A DNA stretch of 64,000 nucleotides from Alcaligenaceae bacterium CGII-47 (lineage in GTDB: Bacteria > Pseudomonadota > Gammaproteobacteria > Burkholderiales > Burkholderiaceae_B). The stretch spans positions 427,099 to 491,098 of the forward strand of contig JAHTBO010000003.1 of assembly GCA_019166125.1 (NCBI GenBank), read 5' to 3'. The notes below the pieces were generated by a model. It did no database searches. It was not told the DNA's origin and worked only from the letters and a program-made list of their open reading frames with translations. Within the stretch, counting starts at the first letter, position 1. Every line of letters starts with the position of its first letter. The translations under genes and the position numbers were made by a program. Below, piece by piece: positions 57,584-64,000 of this stretch.

Positions 57584-57675
57584 AGCGCCTGTGTCAAGTT
57601 GAAGCCGAGAGAAAAGCTCACTAGTTTAACTTAGCTCTCCTGAATATCAGATGAGCGCGGGTGTTCTTTTTGCAC

Positions 57676-57924
57676 TCACGCGTCGCCGCGTCCATGCTCG
57701 TGTGTCTGGTGCTCAGGCACGGGATCCAGCCCGCCTTGGCACCAGGGGTTGCAGCGCCCGATCCGACACATGCCCAACCACAGGCCGCGCACGGCGCCGT
57801 GCTTCTCTATTGCCTCGATGGCATAGGCCGAGCAGCTCGGGGTGAAACGACACTGATGACCTACCCAGGGGCTGAGAAAATAACGGTAGAACCGAATCGG
57901 CGCAATGAGCAGGGACTTAATCAT
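57676..57924 (-). CDS. yidD: membrane protein insertion efficiency factor YidD
   Basis: The 82-residue protein matches YidD: LIAPIRFYRYFLSPWVGHQCRFTPSCS-type sequence at residues 5-32, with the conserved cysteines, then GLWLGMCRIGRCNPW near 47. It assists insertion by YidC. Its start overlaps the rnpA stop by four bases (ATGA), the usual coupling. Confidence 0.95.
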   Translation of the reverse strand: MIKSLLIAPIRFYRYFLSPWVGHQCRFTPSCSAYAIEAIEKHGAVRGLWLGMCRIGRCNPWCQGGLDPVPEHQTHEHGRGDA

Positions 57925-58280
57925 ATCGTGGTGATTTTGGCAAACAAGGTCTCGGCCTCGGCGCGCACCTGCTTTTTTAGCTGTGTCAGGCTTTGTTTGC
58001 CTGGTGGAGCAACGAGGCGAAATACCATATCACCCGGAGGTAATATTGCGCGGTAATGGCGAAACGTCTCGCGCAAAACCCGCTTGATTGTATTGCGCGT
58101 CACCGCCAATGCTGCCAAGCGCTTAGGAATGACAAGGCCCAGACGCGCGTTACCCACTGCGATACCGCGCGCGCGCATCACAACAAACATCGCCCCTCTG
58201 GCGATACGCTGTCCTTTAAGAACAGTCGCATACTCCGAGGGGCGATGTAATCGCGCCGTGGCAGGAAAATCATGACGCAT
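57921..58280 (-). CDS. rnpA: ribonuclease P protein component
   Basis: The 119-residue basic protein has LHRPSEYATVLKGQRI at the start and the RNR-like signature AVTRNTIKRVLRETFR near 65. It assists the RNase P RNA in cutting tRNA leaders. The ATG at 58280 matches the family; the open frame upstream overlaps rpmH. Order rpmH-rnpA-yidD-yidC is the conserved one. Confidence 0.94.
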   Translation of the reverse strand: MRHDFPATARLHRPSEYATVLKGQRIARGAMFVVMRARGIAVGNARLGLVIPKRLAALAVTRNTIKRVLRETFRHYRAILPPGDMVFRLVAPPGKQSLTQLKKQVRAEAETLFAKITTI

Positions 58281-58329
58281 GGCTGCCGAGCAGACCGGCA
58301 CAAAGCCAGTCAAGGGGATCTCGTGGCGC

Positions 58330-58464
58330 TCAGACAGCGAGACGCTTACGTCCCTTGGCGCGACGCGCATTCAGGACGGCACGGCCGCCACGAGTTTTCA
58401 TACGCACACGAAAACCGTGGGTACGCTTGCGGCGAGTGACTGAAGGCTGGTAAGTGCGTTTCAT
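58330..58464 (-). CDS. rpmH: 50S ribosomal protein L34
   Basis: The 44-residue protein reads [18 protein letters not shown] at the start, [19 protein letters not shown] in the middle, and ends KRLAV, the invariant form of L34. It is too short for the usual gene-length limit but certain by sequence. It is the first gene of the leftward operon and faces dnaA. Confidence 0.98.
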   Translation of the reverse strand: MKRTYQPSVTRRKRTHGFRVRMKTRGGRAVLNARRAKGRKRLAV

Positions 58465-58619
58465 GGGGGATCCAGAAAAAAAAGCTCAAATCTCAAATAG
58501 CCCTCTATTTCATCAAACTTTTGGTGTTTAGTCAAACGCTCGCTGACAAGCCGGACAATAGGAACCGGTATGCTGTGGATAACTCATGCATGGAAAGGGT
58601 AGAATCGAGGTTTACAGAC
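58465..58619. promoter_or_regulatory. rpmH-dnaA intergenic region, probable origin side
   Basis: This 155-bp AT-rich gap lies where the two gene directions part: rpmH to mnmE run left and dnaA, dnaN and gyrB run right, the pattern of an origin region. A perfect DnaA box TGTGGATAA is at 58574-58582; no other strong box or 13-mer AT repeats are seen in the gap, which is short for a whole oriC. It holds the divergent promoters of rpmH and dnaA in any case. Confidence 0.55.
58574..58582 (-). promoter_or_regulatory. DnaA box upstream of dnaA
   Basis: TGTGGATAA, the exact reverse of TTATCCACA, lies 37 bases before the dnaA start. Such a site serves origin binding or dnaA autoregulation. Confidence 0.75.
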
Positions 58620-60017
58620 ATGACCGATATGAATGAATTCTGGCAGACCTGCCTCCAGCAACTGGAGCGGGAACTCCCACCACAACAAATCAGCGCCTGG
58701 ATACGTCCCCTCGTTCCGCTCGAGTTCGATGCGAACCTGGCTGTGCTGCGTATCACTGCGCCCAATCGATTCAAACTGGACTGGGTCCGTAAGAACTTCT
58801 CCAGTCGCCTTGAGGCACTCGCCTCTGATTGGTATGCCCAGACGGTGCAGGTAAGCTTCGAGCTGGCCGCATCAACCGGCCCGCGCCCACCCATCGCAGC
58901 CCGAAGCCCCGCGCCTGCCGACTTACAGGACGGCACTGCACCAACGCCGTCCGTCGTCCCAGTGCAAGCCGTCACCGAAGACCCCGCACTGGGCCGCTCG
59001 CGTCTGAATGTCGATCTCACCTTCGACAATTTCGTGACCGGCAAGGCGAATCAGCTCGCGCGTGCAGCGGCCTTGCAGGTAGCTGAAAATCCCGGTGTGT
59101 CCTATAACCCGCTATTTCTGTATGGGGGCGTTGGATTGGGCAAAACCCACCTTATCCATGCCATTGGCAATGCTCTCCTTGCAGGCGGCACCAATGCACG
59201 TGTGCGCTATGTGCACGCAGACCAATACGTCTCTGACGTCGTCAAGGCTTACCAACGGCGTGCGTTTGACGAATTCAAGCGTTACTACCACTCTCTGGAT
59301 CTGCTGTTGATCGACGATATCCAGTTTTTCGCCGGCAAAAACCGCACCCAGGAGGAGTTCTTCTATGCCTTCGAGGCGATGGTGGCACAGCATAAGCAGA
59401 TCATCATCACGTCTGACACCTACCCCAAAGAGTTGGCAAATATTGACAGCCGTCTGATCTCACGCTTTGACTCTGGCCTGACGGTGGCAATCGAGCCACC
59501 AGAGCTCGAAATGCGCGTCGCCATTCTGCTGCGCAAGGCGCAAGCCGAGAACATCACCATGCCTGAAGAGGTGGCGTTCTTTATCGCCAAGCACCTACGC
59601 AGTAACGTGCGCGAACTCGAGGGCGCATTGCGCAAGGTCTCGGCCTTTGCACGCTTTCATGGTCGTGAAGTATTGACCGTCGAGGTCTGCAAAGAGGCGC
59701 TAAAGGACTTGCTGTCCGTCTCCAATAGTCAGATTACCGTTGAAAACATCCAAAAGACAGTCGCTGATTTTTATAAAATAAAAGTTGCTGACATGTATTC
59801 CAAACGGCGCCCGGCCAACATCGCCGTCCCCAGACAAATTGCGATGTATCTGGCCAAGGAACTGACCCAAAAGAGCCTGCCCGAGATCGGCGACCTGTTT
59901 GGTGGGCGAGATCACACGACCGTATTGCATGCGGTGCGTAAAATCACCGATCTGCGCCCCAAGCAGACAGAATTAAACCACGCACTACACGTTTTAGAAC
60001 AAACCCTCAAAGGATAA
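58620..60017 (+). CDS. dnaA: chromosomal replication initiator protein DnaA
   Basis: The 465-residue protein has the DnaA domains: N-terminal DnaB-contact domain ([19 protein letters not shown]), variable linker at about 90-130, AAA+ domain with Walker [11 protein letters not shown] near 178 and Walker [12 protein letters not shown] near 237, and the C-terminal DNA-binding domain with [15 protein letters not shown] near 432. The start at 58620 has GAGG nine bases upstream; an ATG at 58629 is almost as good. It precedes dnaN by 5 bp. Confidence 0.98.
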   Translation: MTDMNEFWQTCLQQLERELPPQQISAWIRPLVPLEFDANLAVLRITAPNRFKLDWVRKNFSSRLEALASDWYAQTVQVSFELAASTGPRPPIAARSPAPADLQDGTAPTPSVVPVQAVTEDPALGRSRLNVDLTFDNFVTGKANQLARAAALQVAENPGVSYNPLFLYGGVGLGKTHLIHAIGNALLAGGTNARVRYVHADQYVSDVVKAYQRRAFDEFKRYYHSLDLLLIDDIQFFAGKNRTQEEFFYAFEAMVAQHKQIIITSDTYPKELANIDSRLISRFDSGLTVAIEPPELEMRVAILLRKAQAENITMPEEVAFFIAKHLRSNVRELEGALRKVSAFARFHGREVLTVEVCKEALKDLLSVSNSQITVENIQKTVADFYKIKVADMYSKRRPANIAVPRQIAMYLAKELTQKSLPEIGDLFGGRDHTTVLHAVRKITDLRPKQTELNHALHVLEQTLKG

Positions 60018-60022
60018 TAATC

Positions 60023-61132
60023 ATGCAACTCATACAAACGACTCGTGACGCAGTGCTCAAGCCGTTGACGGTGGTTGTGGGAATCGTTGAACGTCGCAAT
60101 ACCCTACCTATTCTGGCCAATGTGCTGCTACGCAAAGAAGGCGAACACCTTGCCTTCGTCGCCAACGACCTCGAAGTACAAATTACCACCCATGCCGATT
60201 TTGGTATCGGCCCAGAAACGGTGGCCACCACCGTCGGTGCCCGCAAGTTACTCGACATCTTGCGCGCCCTGCCCGACTCGGGCGATATCCGACTGGGTCT
60301 GGATGACAACAAGCTCTCGGTTCAGGCCGGTCGCAGCCGTTTTGCGCTACAGACCTTGAACGCCGAGGACTATCCTACCGTCGCCTTGGCTGAAAAATGG
60401 GATGCATCGTTCTCGCTTACCCAAAAGACACTGCGTCATTTGTTCAATATGGTGCATTTCGCGATGGCACAGCAGGACATCCGGTACTACCTGAACGGCC
60501 TGCTCTTTGTGATGGAGCCCGGCCACGTGCGCACTGTCGCTACCGATGGGCATCGCCTGGCGCACTGCGGCGCACAGGTCGAGGGCATCAGCGAACGCCA
60601 CGATATCATCATCCCGCGCAAGACCGTACACGAGATGCAACGTCTACTGGCTGATGATGACTCCACGGTACAGATCGACGTTTCGGCCAATCAGATTCGT
60701 TTCCGATTTGATGATATCGAGGTGATCTCCAAACTCGTCGAGGGCAAGTTCCCGGACTTCACCCGGGTGATTCCCACCAGCTATACGCGTCACTTCAGTA
60801 TTTCACGCGAAGCACTCCAATCCAGCCTGCAACGTGCCGCCATCCTCACCACTGATAAGCTCAAGGGGGTACGTCTGCAGCTCTCGGATCACCTGTTGCG
60901 AATCTCATCCTCGAATGCCGAGCAAGAAGAGGCCCGCGAAGAGATCGAAGTCGATTACGCACACGAACCTTTGGATGTGGCCTTTAACGTCAGCTACCTG
61001 CTCGACGTACTCGCCAACGTCAAAACCGAAACGCTACGCTGGTCCGTCCAGCCCGATGTCAACGCATCCGTACTGCTGACACTGCCCGATGACGACGAGT
61101 TCAAATATGTCGTCATGCCGATGCGCATCTAG
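60023..61132 (+). CDS. dnaN: DNA polymerase III beta sliding clamp
   Basis: The 369-residue protein has the clamp pattern: VVGIVERRNTLPILANVLLR near residue 20, ARKLLDILRALPDSGDI near 75, VRTVATDGHRLAHC near 172, and the C-terminal MPMRI that closes the ring. It holds polymerases on DNA. It follows dnaA after five bases and its own start AAAGGATAATAATC gives a ribosome site within the dnaA end. Confidence 0.98.
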   Translation: MQLIQTTRDAVLKPLTVVVGIVERRNTLPILANVLLRKEGEHLAFVANDLEVQITTHADFGIGPETVATTVGARKLLDILRALPDSGDIRLGLDDNKLSVQAGRSRFALQTLNAEDYPTVALAEKWDASFSLTQKTLRHLFNMVHFAMAQQDIRYYLNGLLFVMEPGHVRTVATDGHRLAHCGAQVEGISERHDIIIPRKTVHEMQRLLADDDSTVQIDVSANQIRFRFDDIEVISKLVEGKFPDFTRVIPTSYTRHFSISREALQSSLQRAAILTTDKLKGVRLQLSDHLLRISSSNAEQEEAREEIEVDYAHEPLDVAFNVSYLLDVLANVKTETLRWSVQPDVNASVLLTLPDDDEFKYVVMPMRI

Positions 61133-61139
61133 TGTCTAG

Positions 61140-63626
<2,487 letters not shown>

Positions 63627-63650
63627 GCGTTGGTCCTCATAATTAATGAA

Positions 63651-63672
63651 AAATCTGTAGCAGTGCAGATTT
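63651..63672. other. hairpin just before the gyrB terminator
   Basis: AAATCTG-TAGCAGTG-CAGATTT is a perfect seven-base stem 24 bases after gyrB, without a T-run. It stands directly before the strong terminator and may protect the 3' end of the mRNA. Confidence 0.4.
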
Positions 63673-63675
63673 GTG

Positions 63676-63713
63676 AACGGGCTCCGATACCTACAGCGGA
63701 GCCCGTTTTTTTT
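63676..63713 (+). terminator. rho-independent terminator after gyrB
   Basis: AACGGGCTCCG and CGGAGCCCGTT pair perfectly (11 bp, loop of ten) and a run of eight or nine T follows. It ends the dnaA-dnaN-gyrB unit. Confidence 0.92.
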
Positions 63714-63752
63714 GAGCTGCATACGTCAAGGTGTTCGCTCTGCCGATAATGG

Positions 63753-64000
63753 GTAAACGATCCATCTTCCCCATAATTGTCAGCTGATGACCTTCAGCCC
63801 ATCATTTGCCTGTTGCTACTTTTGGGATACGGCAGATGACTTCAAAGAATCGAGACTGGTGGCGAGCGCACCTGCAGTGCATTGAGCGCGAGGGCTTGAC
63901 CACCAAGGCTTATGCGGATCGGGAGGGTATCGCCCCCGCGTCACTGTATTACTGGCGCAAGGCTCTCAAAGCCGAGGCCGGCTCTGAGCCGCTGGGCCAA
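63753..64000 (+). mobile_element. left part of an IS66-family insertion sequence (cut by window edge)
   Basis: An IS66-type accessory gene begins at 63836, so the window ends inside an IS66-family element. A plausible left terminal repeat starting GTAAACGATCC is at 63753; IS66 ends usually open with GTAA, but the matching right end is outside the window. The boundary is therefore a guess; the gene call is firmer. It sits 127 bp beyond the gyrB stop, in non-coding sequence. Confidence 0.55.
63836..64000 (+). CDS. tnpA: IS66-family accessory protein TnpA, N-terminal part
   Basis: The 55 residues seen (still open at the window edge) read as the start of the IS66 TnpA/InsA-type protein: DWWRAHLQCIEREGLTTKAY, then REGIAPASLYYWRKAL, a helix-turn-helix pattern with the SLYYWRK element common to this group. 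TnpB and TnpC should follow to the right. Function in transposition is accessory and not well known. Confidence 0.8.
   Translation, partial: MTSKNRDWWRAHLQCIEREGLTTKAYADREGIAPASLYYWRKALKAEAGSEPLGQ

Overview
The window is a 64 kb stretch of a proteobacterial chromosome, most likely a betaproteobacterium of the order Burkholderiales, family Alcaligenaceae. This is judged from the gene content, the mnmE-yidC-yidD-rnpA-rpmH | dnaA-dnaN-gyrB order and the style of the catabolic operons; the genus cannot be named from sequence alone. Coding density is very high, no gap between genes exceeds 300 bp, and no tRNA, rRNA, CRISPR array or prophage was seen. The right end holds the replication-origin region, and the last 250 bp enter an IS66-family insertion sequence.

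Layout, left to right. (1) 0-5.8 kb: a carnitine/betaine-type CoA module. An NDP-forming acyl-CoA ligase and an acyl-CoA dehydrogenase run leftward; a CaiD-like crotonobetainyl-CoA hydratase, an SDR without the usual catalytic residues and a CaiE-like protein run rightward. (2) 5.8-17.9 kb: purine breakdown. xdhA-xdhB-xdhC-guaD-amn plus a GlxA-type AraC regulator run leftward, uraD-allA run rightward, and two related LysR regulators lie tail to tail between them. (3) 17.9-31 kb: a complete lower pathway for 3-hydroxyanthranilate (nba type: dioxygenase, ACMS decarboxylase, semialdehyde dehydrogenase, deaminase, decarboxylase, hydratase, aldolase, acetaldehyde dehydrogenase), with a five-gene branched-chain-amino-acid-type ABC transporter, a NIPSNAP protein and a LysR regulator. 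(4) 31-42 kb: a DMT exporter and a LysR gene, divergent from the glyoxylate-to-pyruvate operon gcl-hyi-glxR-ttuD-glcG-pyk, followed by malate synthase G. (5) 42-52 kb: mixed genes: aminotransferase, three-membered set of small regulators and stress genes (MOSC protein, DinB, HMA protein, aldo/keto reductase, SelD, EamA exporters, MetE-like methyltransferase, ohr/ohrR). (6) 52-63.6 kb: a broken livF, mnmE, gabD, yidC, yidD, rnpA, rpmH, then dnaA, dnaN and gyrB pointing away from the presumed origin.

How the parts fit. The purine module makes ureidoglycolate and hence glyoxylate (AllA), and the gcl operon and malate synthase 15-25 kb away consume glyoxylate, so the two regions together look like most of a purine-to-central-metabolism route; urate oxidase, HIU hydrolase, allantoinase and allantoicase are not in the window. 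The nba region takes 3-hydroxyanthranilate to pyruvate and acetyl-CoA, and its attached transporter suggests uptake of an aromatic acid or related compound. The most novel-looking assembly is the carnitine-type module, which pairs CaiD and CaiE with an NDP-forming ligase and a non-CaiA dehydrogenase, with no CaiB or CaiC.
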